A DNA stretch of 64,000 nt, from the NCBI GenBank assembly GCA_964611125.1, contig CAZSZO010000003.1:62001-126000 (forward strand). Direction: 5' to 3'. Positions 1 through 9,641 of the stretch are shown here, piece after piece (position 1 is the stretch's first letter; each line of letters starts with the position of its first letter). The notes under the pieces are model-generated. The model saw nothing but the letters and a program-made list of their open reading frames with translations, did not search any database and was not told where the DNA came from. A program made the position numbers and the translations under genes. The stretch is from JAEUIX01 sp964611125 (GTDB lineage: Bacteria > Planctomycetota > Phycisphaerae > Phycisphaerales > UBA1924).

Positions 1-3000
1 TGCGGCGATAGAGCGTCGGGAACGGGAAGTTGTCCGAGGTGTCGCCCGAGACCTGCGAATCATCAGCCTGCACCGGCGGAACCGCCCGTCGCCATGGCTG
101 CGGGTCGCGCAGCACGTCGACGAGCTGGTCGTTGGCCAGGATGTTGGGGATCGCCGGGCGGGCCCGCCCCGTGCCGCCGCGGTGATAGATCACCTCGCCC
201 GTCGAGGCGTCGATCTCACCCTCGGAGGTGTAGCGGGTGTCGTTGGGGTGCACCTCGCGGACCACGCGCCACAGCCGGACCGCGCGCCGGCTGTCGTAGA
301 AATCGAACCGTTCCTTCGGGTCGACCGGCAGCGGCTGCGGCTCGTTCACCATCTGCTGCATGGTGCGCGGGTTGACCCGCACCAGCCGCGTCGGCGGGTT
401 GTCAAACGTGATGCGGTCCCGCGCGTCGCCCCGGGCCGACGCATTGGAGCTGTCGGTGAAGATCGCGCGCTTGATGTCCTTCACCGGGTTCCGGTCGCCC
501 GGCGCGGCGCCGGCCAGCGGCGGGAAGTTCCGGCGCAGCTGGTCGTTCACCTGGGCGTCGGGCAGCCCCTGGCGGCGCTGGAACGACGGCCGCACGGCCG
601 GGTCGTTGCTGGCGCTGTCATAAGACATCCCCAGCGGCTCAAAGGTCATGAGCTGCTCGCGGATCCACCGGTCCACCGGCCGCCACGGCTCGCGCGTCTG
701 AGATGGGTCGACGTTGTTGAGCTCGTCCATCAGCACGCCGCCCGCGGCACGCCAGCGCGTCCAGACCGTCGCGAAGTCGTTGTCGCACGCGTAGAACCAG
801 CGGGTCTCGCCCGGCTCCAGCGTGATCGAGCGGTAGATCTCCTCCCCGGAGCCGTTACCGTCGCCCTCCAGGCCCACCAGGGCGTAGTACCGCCCGCTGA
901 ACTCGATGTAGTACCGCGTCTCGTCCAGGTGCACCGCGAAAGGATCGGTCTCGCCCGGGATGGGGTAGGTCTCGTCACGCCGCGTGCGGTTCTGGAAGAG
1001 CTGGGTCGCCCCCGCGTTGGCGTTGGGATCACCCTGGAAGCGGATGCGCGTCTGATCAGGCACGGTGCGGCCGCTCGAGAGCTTCGAGAGCGACAGCGGC
1101 GCATCGAACGGGTTGTGAAGCTGGAAGGCCACGATCTCCACCAGGTGATCGGGGAAGCCCTGGTTCCCGCGGATTCCCGTCAGACCCGTGTCGTTGGCCG
1201 AGTGGCCCAGCGGGCGCAGCTGCCCGGTCGAGTCGCGATCGGTGGACGGGATCACGCGCCCCTTCACGGTCACGGGAATCGTGTCCAGTTGCGGCTGCCC
1301 GCCCGGACCGCCGCCCGTCCCGGTGCCACCGCCGCCGCCGCCGCCGCCGGCGCTCCCCACCTCGTCATCGCCGCCGCCGCTGGGCGGCGTGTCGGCGTAC
1401 ATGTTCATCACCAGCGCCTGCACAATGAACGGCTGCGGCGTGATGCCATAGACATTCATCGCCCGGCTCGAGAGCAGCGCATCGGGGTTGAGCTGGGGGT
1501 CCAGCCGCGGGTTCACCACCGGCGCCGGCGGGGTCACCACCGGCGGGCAGAGCTTCGAGGAGCCCAGGTCGAGCTTCCCTCGCACCCGCGGCGCCAGATC
1601 GCCGTACTGCGGATCATCCGCCCAGCCTGGATAGAGCGGGAACTTGAGCGCACCCCCCGCCGCGCCGACGCCCGCGAACGCCGCGCCGTCGATATCCGTC
1701 CGCTGGCTGAATCCGCGCCGCGAATTCTGGTCAAAGGCGTAGATCCCCCCCATCACCCCGCGGTAGGCCTCGTCGATCAGCAGGCTCATCACCACCGGGC
1801 GGTCCACCGCCTCCGAACGCGTGCGCCGCAGGTCCACCTGCGTCGGCCGCGTGCTGTTGCGGTTGAGATAGAACTCGTAGGCGTCGGTGTAGAAGTAGTC
1901 CCGCCCGAAGTTCTGCAGCCGCAGCGTCGTGATCTGGTTCGGCATCGTCGAACCGGTGAACCGCGGGAACCGCGGCCACTTGTAGTAGTCCTGGTCGATG
2001 TTGCCGTACACCCGGCTCACCGGCGGGTAGGCGAATGCGTTGATCACCGCCGGGCCCAGCGGCCCGCGAAAGGCCTCGAACTCCCGCGCCGTCTGCGACA
2101 GCAGCGTCGGCAGGCGGTCATCGGGGTGAATCGGGTTGGCCGGGTCCACATAGGTCGAGAACTGCTGCCGCCCCGCGATCAGGTTGGCGGTCAGGTGCGC
2201 GCTGGTCCGCAGGGCGAACTCCGCGCTGTTGCCGCGGTACGGCGCCGCGCCGTCATAGGTCGCCCGGTCGCCGCCGTAGTGCAGCTTGTGCTCGGCCCGG
2301 GGAATCAGCCGCCCGGTGTCTTCGTTGCCGCCGCGCACGTACCACGACGAGTTCCGCGGGTTCACCCCCGGCTCGCTCAGTGCCGCGAAGGGCAGCAGGG
2401 CGTCCGCCGCGGCGTCCATGATGCTGGAAATCGCTGACTGCCGCTTGCGCTGGTCGGCGCCGATGTTGTTCAGCGATGCGTTTTCGCCCTGGTTCACCTG
2501 CAGCTGGTCGTAGGTCAGCCCGTTGATCACGCTCAGGGCCGTGGCCAGGTCGACCTTCAGCTCCTTCTCAGTGAGGCGCGACTCCGAGCCGGTCACGTCC
2601 GTCGGTCCCAGCGGGCGGGCCCCGCTGTTCACCGTCAGCTGCCGGCGAACATCCACCAGCGGCTGCAGGTACGCATCGTCATCCATCCTGCCGTCGGCCC
2701 CGCGCTGCGCGCCCCCCAGGCCGCCCGCGAGCACGATGTCGCGGCTGAGCAGCTCAAGGTCCAGCGAGCGGTTGTCACGCAGCGGCGAAAGGTGCAGGAA
2801 CTGGCCCTGCGCCCCGGCGAACCGGTGCCCCACCGCCGACTCGAGGTGCGAGGTCACCGCCGGGTCGTTCACGCCCTCGCGGCTGCGCAGCTCGATCTCG
2901 TCCTGAATGTCGAACTGCGTCGGTGAGATCACCGAGCCGGCCCGGATCGACCCCGACAACTGGTTGGTGACATCGAAGCCGTTGAGGGAGTTCGGCGCCA

Positions 3001-4951
3001 GCCCGGTGTCGAAGGGCGGCGCGAGGTCGCGCGTCGAGGGGAACAGGAAATCCACCTTCCGCGAGCTCAGCGTCCGCGCCGGTTCGCCGGTGAACAGCCG
3101 GTAGATCTTCGCCCGATCCTCCGCCTTCCACGCGCTGGGGTCGTCCACCGTCTGGCCCGGGTAGGCGAAGAACGGGTACACACCCATCGCCACCGTCAGC
3201 GGGCGGAAGTGCTGCCGCAGGATCGGCTGCGCGGGGTCCCAGGCCGCCGCGAGGTTCGGCGTCGGCTGGAACGCCCGCACCTGCAGCAGCCCCTTGGCCC
3301 GGTCCTCGATGAGCGAGCTGAACCCGGCGCCTCCGACATCGTCGGCGATCCGCCGCTGCCGGCCCGCCGCATCGGTCCACAGGCCGCCGAAGTTCACGTT
3401 GTCGCGATAGTTGGACGAGAAACCCTCGCCGCCCGCCGCGTAGGCGAACGCCGGCTGGCCCAGAGCCTCGTAGCCCTGACGCGGCCAGTTCTGGTACACA
3501 TCGGCCATGCGCAGGACCCGCTCGAGGTCCACGTCGCTCGGATAGAGCCCGGCCGGATTGGCCGCCGAGGGCGGCGTGCGGAACTGCGTCGCGGTGTTCA
3601 CGTTCACCTTCGCCGAGGCGTCGGCGATGCGGGCCGCGACCACCACGCGCAGGCTCGGGTCCTCGCGCAGCAGCCGCTGCACCACGTCGTCGTCGGTGTT
3701 GAACTGGCGGTCAGGCCCCGGATCGGCCGACAGCCGCAGCTCGAACCAGCGCGAATCGAGGACGCCGTCGCCGTCGGCGTCGGCCCACTGGTTCAGCAGA
3801 TACTCCCAGTCGCCCGGGACGATCGTCGCCGGCGCCTGCCCGGTGTACGGACGCGGCAGGGCCGCGCGGGCCGCGGCGGTGCGGTTATCCACCGCGGGGC
3901 GGAACGCGCTGATCTGGTTGACCGTGAAGTCGGAGGGGTAATACAGGATCTGCCCCGCGGGGCCCGTGGCGTTCCAGTCGATCTTCGTCCGCTGGAAGGG
4001 CCAGAACGGCGGGAGCGCCAGGTCAAGCGTCGAGTTGCCGTTGCGATCAAGCAAGGTCAGGCCATAGCTCATCCGGCCGCGGTTGGTCGAGCCGAAGGCC
4101 CCCTGCCGCTCGAGCCCCACACCCGACTTGGCGAAGAAGTTGTTCCGCAGGTTGGCCAGGTTGACGAACTGCCCGTCGGGCGCGGGGTTGGAGATCTGCA
4201 GCCAGTCGCGGTAGTCGAGGTGCGGCTTGTCCGCATCGCGGGGCTGCGTCAGCTGGTTGTTCCGCTCCAGCGTGCGGAACCACCCCGGCAGCTCGTGCGC
4301 CAGGAACGGCGTGAACGCCACGCGCGGGTCGGGCTCGTCGCGGTTCCACGGGGTCAGCACGCTCCCGGGCGTGAAGCCGCTGGGCGGCCGGCGCTCGCCG
4401 TTGGGCACGTTGTCGATCGAGAGGTAACTCTGGGTGTACCGCAGCGCGGGGTCGAGCGTCTGCGACTGCAGCTGCGGGTCCATCCCCGGGTTGTCCGTCA
4501 TCGTCCGGCGGAAGCGGTCGTTGTTGGGTTGGCGGATCGCGCTCTGCTGCGAGGTGCGGCTGGTCTGCCGCTGCACCTGAAACTGCCCGCGCGCCACCAC
4601 ATCGGCCAGGAAGCCCGAGACGTCCTCCTCAAGCCGCTGGTTGCGGTTGAACTGCACCAGCCCCGCCGCCACTCGACGGTCCGACTGCCCCAGCGTCGCG
4701 TAGATCGTCACCAGGATCGCCATCAGCGCCAGCACACCCACCACCAGCACGAGCACCGAGCCGCGCTCGCGGAGCAGGCCGCCCGCAGGCGCCGCAGGCG
4801 CGCCACCGGGCGCCCCGCTCGGCCGCCCGCCTTGCCGCCCGCTTCGTTGCTCGGCAGGCCGACCGCCTGCCGCCGACTCTCGCCCAGACCCGCTCAGGTT
4901 GCTGTCATTCATGGCTTCGCTCCGGCCTTCGGCCGATTTCGCAGGCTTCAT
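1..4951 (-). CDS. GspK-like giant minor pseudopilin, 3' end beyond window
   Basis: The minus-strand reading frame is open from position 4951 to the left edge (about 1650 codons, no stop), so the protein is incomplete here. After a Gly/Pro/Arg-rich leader comes one hydrophobic segment beginning RERGSVLVLVVGVLALMAIL (about residues 61-85), like the N-terminal membrane helix of GspK. Further on are a calcium-loop-like DADGDGVLDSRW (about 390) and a VNVNTAT motif (about 448) typical of the T2SSK family. GspK is the tip pseudopilin of type II secretion, but family members are usually 300-400 residues, so this is at least four-fold oversized. A Gly-rich stretch encoded by CCG repeats lies near 1325-1390. 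Two in-frame ATGs, 4951 and 4912, both have a GGAG-like site; I chose the longer. It follows the GspJ-like gene after 189 bases. Confidence 0.75.
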   Translation of the reverse strand, partial: MKPAKSAEGRSEAMNDSNLSGSGRESAAGGRPAEQRSGRQGGRPSGAPGGAPAAPAGGLLRERGSVLVLVVGVLALMAILVTIYATLGQSDRRVAAGLVQFNRNQRLEEDVSGFLADVVARGQFQVQRQTSRTSQQSAIRQPNNDRFRRTMTDNPGMDPQLQSQTLDPALRYTQSYLSIDNVPNGERRPPSGFTPGSVLTPWNRDEPDPRVAFTPFLAHELPGWFRTLERNNQLTQPRDADKPHLDYRDWLQISNPAPDGQFVNLANLRNNFFAKSGVGLERQGAFGSTNRGRMSYGLTLLDRNGNSTLDLALPPFWPFQRTKIDWNATGPAGQILYYPSDFTVNQISAFRPAVDNRTAAARAALPRPYTGQAPATIVPGDWEYLLNQWADADGDGVLDSRWFELRLSADPGPDRQFNTDDDVVQRLLREDPSLRVVVAARIADASAKVNVNTATQFRTPPSAANPAGLYPSDVDLERVLRMADVYQNWPRQGYEALGQPAFAYAAGGEGFSSNYRDNVNFGGLWTDAAGRQRRIADDVGGAGFSSLIEDRAKGLLQVRAFQPTPNLAAAWDPAQPILRQHFRPLTVAMGVYPFFAYPGQTVDDPSAWKAEDRAKIYRLFTGEPARTLSSRKVDFLFPSTRDLAPPFDTGLAPNSLNGFDVTNQLSGSIRAGSVISPTQFDIQDEIELRSREGVNDPAVTSHLESAVGHRFAGAQGQFLHLSPLRDNRSLDLELLSRDIVLAGGLGGAQRGADGRMDDDAYLQPLVDVRRQLTVNSGARPLGPTDVTGSESRLTEKELKVDLATALSVINGLTYDQLQVNQGENASLNNIGADQRKRQSAISSIMDAAADALLPFAALSEPGVNPRNSSWYVRGGNEDTGRLIPRAEHKLHYGGDRATYDGAAPYRGNSAEFALRTSAHLTANLIAGRQQFSTYVDPANPIHPDDRLPTLLSQTAREFEAFRGPLGPAVINAFAYPPVSRVYGNIDQDYYKWPRFPRFTGSTMPNQITTLRLQNFGRDYFYTDAYEFYLNRNSTRPTQVDLRRTRSEAVDRPVVMSLLIDEAYRGVMGGIYAFDQNSRRGFSQRTDIDGAAFAGVGAAGGALKFPLYPGWADDPQYGDLAPRVRGKLDLGSSKLCPPVVTPPAPVVNPRLDPQLNPDALLSSRAMNVYGITPQPFIVQALVMNMYADTPPSGGGDDEVGSAGGGGGGGGTGTGGGPGGQPQLDTIPVTVKGRVIPSTDRDSTGQLRPLGHSANDTGLTGIRGNQGFPDHLVEIVAFQLHNPFDAPLSLSKLSSGRTVPDQTRIRFQGDPNANAGATQLFQNRTRRDETYPIPGETDPFAVHLDETRYYIEFSGRYYALVGLEGDGNGSGEEIYRSITLEPGETRWFYACDNDFATVWTRWRAAGGVLMDELNNVDPSQTREPWRPVDRWIREQLMTFEPLGMSYDSASNDPAVRPSFQRRQGLPDAQVNDQLRRNFPPLAGAAPGDRNPVKDIKRAIFTDSSNASARGDARDRITFDNPPTRLVRVNPRTMQQMVNEPQPLPVDPKERFDFYDSRRAVRLWRVVREVHPNDTRYTSEGEIDASTGEVIYHRGGTGRARPAIPNILANDQLVDVLRDPQPWRRAVPPVQADDSQVSGDTSDNFPFPTLYRR

Positions 4952-5140
4952 CTGACCGCTCCCGCGGCGCCGTGCCGGCGCCGACCAAACCGCCACCCGC
5001 CCCACCACCCCACCCACACCCGCCCGGCGGCCGGCGCCACAGGCGCCGCCGCGCGCTTCAACTCACAAACCACACCGGCTCCGCAGTTCGCTCACCCGGC
5101 TCGCCGCCGGCGACTTCCGGCCCGCGCCGGCCTTCGCCCA

Positions 5141-7255
5141 TTAGAACGCCGATGATTTCGTCGGCGGCGGCACCGGCAACACGAACTGGAACGTCTGCTC
5201 GATCTTCGGATCCGCCGGGTCGGCGACCGAGATCGTGATGCGAATCAGCGTCGGCCACGGGCAGGGGATCGTGTCGGGCTCCAGCAGCACGTCGCCGTCC
5301 ACTGCGTCGTACTGGCCGTCGCCGTTCACATCCACCAGCAGCGCGGGCTTGATCACATCGCCGTCGACCACGTCGTAGCGCCCGTTGCCGTTGACATCAA
5401 CCGTCAGCACCCACCCTGAGCCCGCCGCGACGGTCGCCCCGTCGGCCGGAGTCGCCGGCAGCGGGAACGAAGTCGGCGGCACGCCCGTCAGCGAGGCCGG
5501 GGGCTGCTGGATCGTCGGGCTCGCCGGCGGCAGGGCCGGCGAGTACGTCGGATCGATGTACCCGAAGATCGAATACTGGGGATAGACCACGCGATTGGCC
5601 TGCGCGGCGTTGTAGCGGTACTGCGGATTGAAGTACGGATCCGGCGTGATGACGTGCCGCGGGATCGGCCGGGTAAAGGTCGATCCGTCGCGCCGCGTGA
5701 TGGTCTGACGCCGCTGGGTGAACGACGGATGCGTCGCCGGCAGGGCCGTGCTGCTCGCCTGGTCCTGCCCGAGGAAAGGCTTCACCCCGTAGTTGACGAA
5801 CGTCGTCGGCTGGCCGCCCGCCGCGGGAGGGCGCTCGCCATCCTGCCCCACGTCCACCAGGCGCTCGAGCCCGTACCACACCGTGCGGCCCTGGGTGTTG
5901 AGGTCGATCGTCTCCACCTCGCCGAAGGTCCACTCGACGATGAACTCCGTGCAGCGCGGGGCCAGCACCGACGCCGGCAGCATGAGCTGGTCCGTCCGGT
6001 CGTAATCGGCCTGGATGCCCAGCGGCAGCCCGAGCAGATTGGGCGCCGTCGGCTCAGCCCGGATGCGCCGCATGTCGTTGATGCTCGCATCGCCCTGCTG
6101 ATTCACGCCGTCGGAATCAGCCGGCAGCGCCTCCATCATCCACGCCTGCATCCGCTTGGTGAACCGCAGATCGTTCACGCCCGGGTTGGCCACGGGGGTG
6201 TCGGCCGTCCACGGCTGAAGCCCGCGCTTGAGCAGCTCGTCCTTGTACCTCACCGTCGTCAGGTCGCGCGGGCCATAGGTGCTGGCCACCCCGAGGATCG
6301 TCGCCCGGATCTCCGCCAGCGAGGTCGTGGCGATATCCACTACGCCCGAGCTGAACCGCGGAACCGAGATGTCTCCAGGCAGCCCCTGCGCCGGCCGGGC
6401 CACGTCATCGGGCCCGGGCGGTGAAACCGACGCCATCAGGTTGTTCATCCGCCGGAAGATCGTCGGCGCCGCCGGCTGCAGCGCCACCTGATAGTCCGAG
6501 TCCTTCCACGTCCGCGGCTGCGCCAGCGTGAGCTCACGCGAGACGCCGCCGGTTGAGAACAGGATCGAATCGGTGTCGCTCCCCAGCGGCTGGGCCAGCA
6601 GCGTCACGTGCCGCACCAGCAGCCAATCGGAGGCGTACTGATTCGGCCCCGGCTGCCCGAGGGCGATGTACCGGCCGTACGCCGAGGTCGGGTCGAGGCT
6701 CTCAAAGTCGTCCAGCCGCACCGGCGAGGCGAACGCCGAGTCATCGGTCACGAAGTCCTGCGAGGCCCGCCGGTGCCCGTGCCCGTAATAGACCCGCGCC
6801 TCGCTGCCCCGGGCGATGCGGTCCGGGTGACGCGGGTCACGCAGCGTCGAGAAATCCCCCTCCGCGAAGAAGACCAGTTCATCGGCTCGCCGGCCGCGCG
6901 GGTTGGGATCCCCAGGATAGAGCGGCGTCAGATCCAGCCCCGGGTTGGTGAGCGTCCCGGGCTGGTAATCGAGGTTGCCGTCGATGTCCACGCCCTGGTG
7001 ACGGATCATCAGGAAGCCCTTGCGGGTCATCCCGGCGAAGTCCGCCCGCAGCTGCCGCTCCAGCGACGCCGCGAAGGTCGTCAGGTTGCTCAGCTTGCGG
7101 CCAGAGGCCACCGTCGAGCCCGTCACCTGAAAGATCTGGGCGATCCCGACGGTCACGATGACCACCGCCGCGGACGCCACCAGCAACTCCACCAGCGTGA
7201 AGGCCGGCCGGCGGACCGAGGCGCCCGACTTGAGGCTGTTCTGAAGGCGGTTCAT
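5141..7255 (-). CDS. GspJ-like minor pseudopilin, prepilin N-terminus
   Basis: A protein of 704 residues with a class III prepilin signal: basic leader, then PAFTLVELLVASAAVVIV at residues 17-34, with Ala rather than Gly before the conserved Phe. The following long helix and the position between GspI-like and GspK-like genes point to a GspJ-type minor pseudopilin, which would sit near the pseudopilus tip in the inner membrane/periplasm. The usual GspJ is about 200 residues, so this is strongly enlarged. Two EF-hand-like loops, DVNGNGRYD and DVNGDGQYD (about residues 620 and 643), lie near the C-terminus and suggest calcium binding. The ATG overlaps the stop of the upstream GspI-like gene (ATGA), implying coupled translation. 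GspJ assignment rests on order and N-terminus, not on whole-length similarity. Confidence 0.75.
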   Translation of the reverse strand: MNRLQNSLKSGASVRRPAFTLVELLVASAAVVIVTVGIAQIFQVTGSTVASGRKLSNLTTFAASLERQLRADFAGMTRKGFLMIRHQGVDIDGNLDYQPGTLTNPGLDLTPLYPGDPNPRGRRADELVFFAEGDFSTLRDPRHPDRIARGSEARVYYGHGHRRASQDFVTDDSAFASPVRLDDFESLDPTSAYGRYIALGQPGPNQYASDWLLVRHVTLLAQPLGSDTDSILFSTGGVSRELTLAQPRTWKDSDYQVALQPAAPTIFRRMNNLMASVSPPGPDDVARPAQGLPGDISVPRFSSGVVDIATTSLAEIRATILGVASTYGPRDLTTVRYKDELLKRGLQPWTADTPVANPGVNDLRFTKRMQAWMMEALPADSDGVNQQGDASINDMRRIRAEPTAPNLLGLPLGIQADYDRTDQLMLPASVLAPRCTEFIVEWTFGEVETIDLNTQGRTVWYGLERLVDVGQDGERPPAAGGQPTTFVNYGVKPFLGQDQASSTALPATHPSFTQRRQTITRRDGSTFTRPIPRHVITPDPYFNPQYRYNAAQANRVVYPQYSIFGYIDPTYSPALPPASPTIQQPPASLTGVPPTSFPLPATPADGATVAAGSGWVLTVDVNGNGRYDVVDGDVIKPALLVDVNGDGQYDAVDGDVLLEPDTIPCPWPTLIRITISVADPADPKIEQTFQFVLPVPPPTKSSAF

Positions 7256-8496
7256 GGGTTCACCTCGATGATCTTCACCGACTGAGCCACTTGCGGCGTG
7301 AAGAGCACGCTCGTGATGGTCTGACCGCCATTCTGGCCCGGAACGCCCCCGGCGCTGCCCGACCGCACCGACGTGGGCACCGGCGGCGAAACCCGCACGC
7401 CGAAGGCCACCTGCTGCGAAAACTCGTTGGGCGGCAGCACCGTGTACGCGTTGCCCAGGTTGTCCACGATCTGCTGACCCGGCTGGTTTACCTGCTCATA
7501 CGCGTAGCTCGTCCCCGCCGTCGGGTCCCCCGGCTGCACCGTGATCACATCGCGCACCTCGGCGTTGGTCAGCGGGTCGACCAGCGCCTGGAACGACGCC
7601 TGCGTGATCACCGGGCGCGAGTACTGATACGGCGAGTCAACCAGCCCGTTCAGGGCTGGCTGCCCAAAATCGTCGACCGACACCGGGAAGCGCCGCTCCA
7701 CCGCCGGCAGGTTGCGGTCGAGCAGGACCCGGAAGAGCGTCCGGTCGCGCGGGATGCGGATCCGCGGGTCGATCTTCCGCAGGAAGAGCGCCACCTGCAG
7801 CTTGTTGAACCCCGCGGGGCGGGCCCGCGACCGGTCGGGGATCGTTCCGCCCGGGCCGCTGGCGCCGGGCAGGCCGGTCTTCCGCCGCACCGCCAGATCC
7901 CACACAAACTGCGGCCCGCGCAGGCCCGATGCATCGCTCGGATACAGCCGGTCGCCCAGCGGGATCCGCACCTCGCGCTGCCGCTGCGCGCTGCGGGCCC
8001 CCGCCGCGTCGGGAAGGGTCTGGAAGTCCACCCCCAGCACCGCCGCGCCCGTCGCCGGATCGATGTTCACGGCCTGCCACTCGCCGTCGAGGCGGATGCC
8101 GTTGGCCACATTGGGGCTCTGGATAAAGTCGTAGAGCGAGGTCGGCGAGTACCGCCAGCCGTCGCCGGTGGAGGGGTCGATCGCCGGGTCGGCCCAGATG
8201 CTCCAGAAATTCGAGTCGAGCGTGAAGGGCACGACCGTGGACGGACCGCCGCCGTTCCCCGTCACCAGCGCCCCCACGGTCGGGTTCGACGCGAAGTACG
8301 CCTCGGCGGAACTCACCGCCAGAATCCCGCGGGTGACGTCGGCCGCCTCCTGCTGCTGCTTCAGCACCGCCGGCATCACCGAGACCAGGCCCAGCAGCCC
8401 AAGCCCCAGCACCAGCACGGCCATCAGCACCTCGATCAACGAGAAGCCCGCCGGATCCACACGCCGCCGACGACAGATCGCACGCATGCTGGTCAT
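7252..8496 (-). CDS. GspI/PilV-like minor pseudopilin
   Basis: A 414-residue protein with a canonical prepilin cleavage site: basic leader MTSMRAICRRRRVDPAG, then FSLIEVLMAVLVLGLGLLGL (Phe at 18, Glu at +5). This is the one pilin in the cluster with Gly before the cleavage point. The FSLIEVL.A..... LGLLGL pattern is typical of GspI/PilV. The remainder is Gly/Pro-rich and has no motif I recognise. It overlaps the GspH-like gene upstream and the GspJ-like gene downstream by four bases each (ATGA), so the pseudopilins form one translationally coupled set. Confidence 0.78.
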   Translation of the reverse strand: MTSMRAICRRRRVDPAGFSLIEVLMAVLVLGLGLLGLVSVMPAVLKQQQEAADVTRGILAVSSAEAYFASNPTVGALVTGNGGGPSTVVPFTLDSNFWSIWADPAIDPSTGDGWRYSPTSLYDFIQSPNVANGIRLDGEWQAVNIDPATGAAVLGVDFQTLPDAAGARSAQRQREVRIPLGDRLYPSDASGLRGPQFVWDLAVRRKTGLPGASGPGGTIPDRSRARPAGFNKLQVALFLRKIDPRIRIPRDRTLFRVLLDRNLPAVERRFPVSVDDFGQPALNGLVDSPYQYSRPVITQASFQALVDPLTNAEVRDVITVQPGDPTAGTSYAYEQVNQPGQQIVDNLGNAYTVLPPNEFSQQVAFGVRVSPPVPTSVRSGSAGGVPGQNGGQTITSVLFTPQVAQSVKIIEVNP

Positions 8497-9641
8497 TGGT
8501 CGATCCCCACAGAAGAGGGCTGCAGCGCCAGCGGACGCGCCTCGCCGGAGAATCGGTCGATGTAGAACACCCGCGCCTCGGCCTGGTCGCCCAGATCGCC
8601 GTACGCGCCATTGAGGTTCGTATCGCCCTCGATCCAGAGGTTGATGTTCTGGTCAGTCACCTTCGGCGCCCGCACGAACGCCGGGAACGCCGGCCGGTGC
8701 GGGTCGGGCTCCGTCGAAGCCTCGGCGGTCGGATTCCACGCGTACAGGCACCCCGTCTTGCGGTCGATCTGCGTGCCCAGCGTCGACGCCATCGACCGCT
8801 CGTTGTACAGCGCCAGCTGGCCTACCGGCCGGACCAGGATCGTGTCGCCGCACCCGTCGCCGATCAGCCGCCGCTTGGCGATCCGGTCCGACTGGTCGAC
8901 GACGCCGTCGGCGTTGAAGTCGTTGCCCGCCAGAATCCGCTGCACCCACTTCTCAAGATCCTGGGCGGTGTCAGGCGTAGGCGGCAGCCCGGGGCCCGTG
9001 GCCCGGTTGACGCTCGACGGCCGCGGCGAGACCACCAGCGCCGAGCGCAGGTTGGTCATGCTCATCCGCCCCGTGCCGCCATCAAACCGCACCATGAAGG
9101 TCTGGCGGTTGCGCCCGTCCCGCTCCCCCGGGGAATCCATGCGCGTCGAGTAGAACCCCGTCTCCGGGAAGACCCACGCCGGCTGCCCGGGGGTGTACCG
9201 GGGCGCCCCTGCGGTCCCCTCCGCCGGCTCGTACCACTCATTATCGATCATCGTCGGCAGGGCGTACCCGCGGATCGACCAGAACGGCGGCATCGCCACC
9301 GCGTCGGCGTCACCCATGGGAACGAAGATCTCGCGCCGCACCGTCTGCACGCCCTGGGTGTCGCGCGGGTCGGCGTCGTCGAACTCCGCCACCTTGGCGC
9401 ACGCCACGATCGTCAGCGGCCCCGGCGGCTCAAACATGAAGACCATCGCCACGTCGCGCCCGCGCGACGACCGCAGCGCCAGCCCGTGCCCCATCGCCAT
9501 CGCCCGCTTCAGGGCCTCCTCGGCCTGGGCCCGCTGGCTCGACTGGATCATCGCCGAGAACGCCGGGATCGCGATGATCGCCAGGATCACCACCACCGCG
9601 ACCACCACCAGCATCTCCAGCAGCGTGAAGGCGCGTTTCAT
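8493..9641 (-). CDS. GspH/FimT-like pseudopilin
   Basis: A 382-residue protein starting MKRAFTLLEMLVVVAVVVIL, a prepilin signal with a very short leader and Ala before the Phe. The start at 9641 is preferred over an upstream one (9683) because GGAGGTGG lies just before it, it makes an ATGA overlap with the GspG-like gene, and it puts the leader peptidase site at residue 4/5. Order and N-terminus suggest a GspH-like minor pseudopilin. Loops DFNADGVVDQSD and DTNLNGAYGD resemble calcium-binding EF-hand loops. The protein is about twice the usual size for the family. Confidence 0.75.
   Translation of the reverse strand: MKRAFTLLEMLVVVAVVVILAIIAIPAFSAMIQSSQRAQAEEALKRAMAMGHGLALRSSRGRDVAMVFMFEPPGPLTIVACAKVAEFDDADPRDTQGVQTVRREIFVPMGDADAVAMPPFWSIRGYALPTMIDNEWYEPAEGTAGAPRYTPGQPAWVFPETGFYSTRMDSPGERDGRNRQTFMVRFDGGTGRMSMTNLRSALVVSPRPSSVNRATGPGLPPTPDTAQDLEKWVQRILAGNDFNADGVVDQSDRIAKRRLIGDGCGDTILVRPVGQLALYNERSMASTLGTQIDRKTGCLYAWNPTAEASTEPDPHRPAFPAFVRAPKVTDQNINLWIEGDTNLNGAYGDLGDQAEARVFYIDRFSGEARPLALQPSSVGIDQ

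Noticed and set aside
182..2437. Long plus-strand open frame (751 codons), and a similar one at 3209-5155
   Set aside because: They are antisense to the GspK-like gene, rich in Arg, Val and His with no domain signature. The minus strand carries the recognisable protein.
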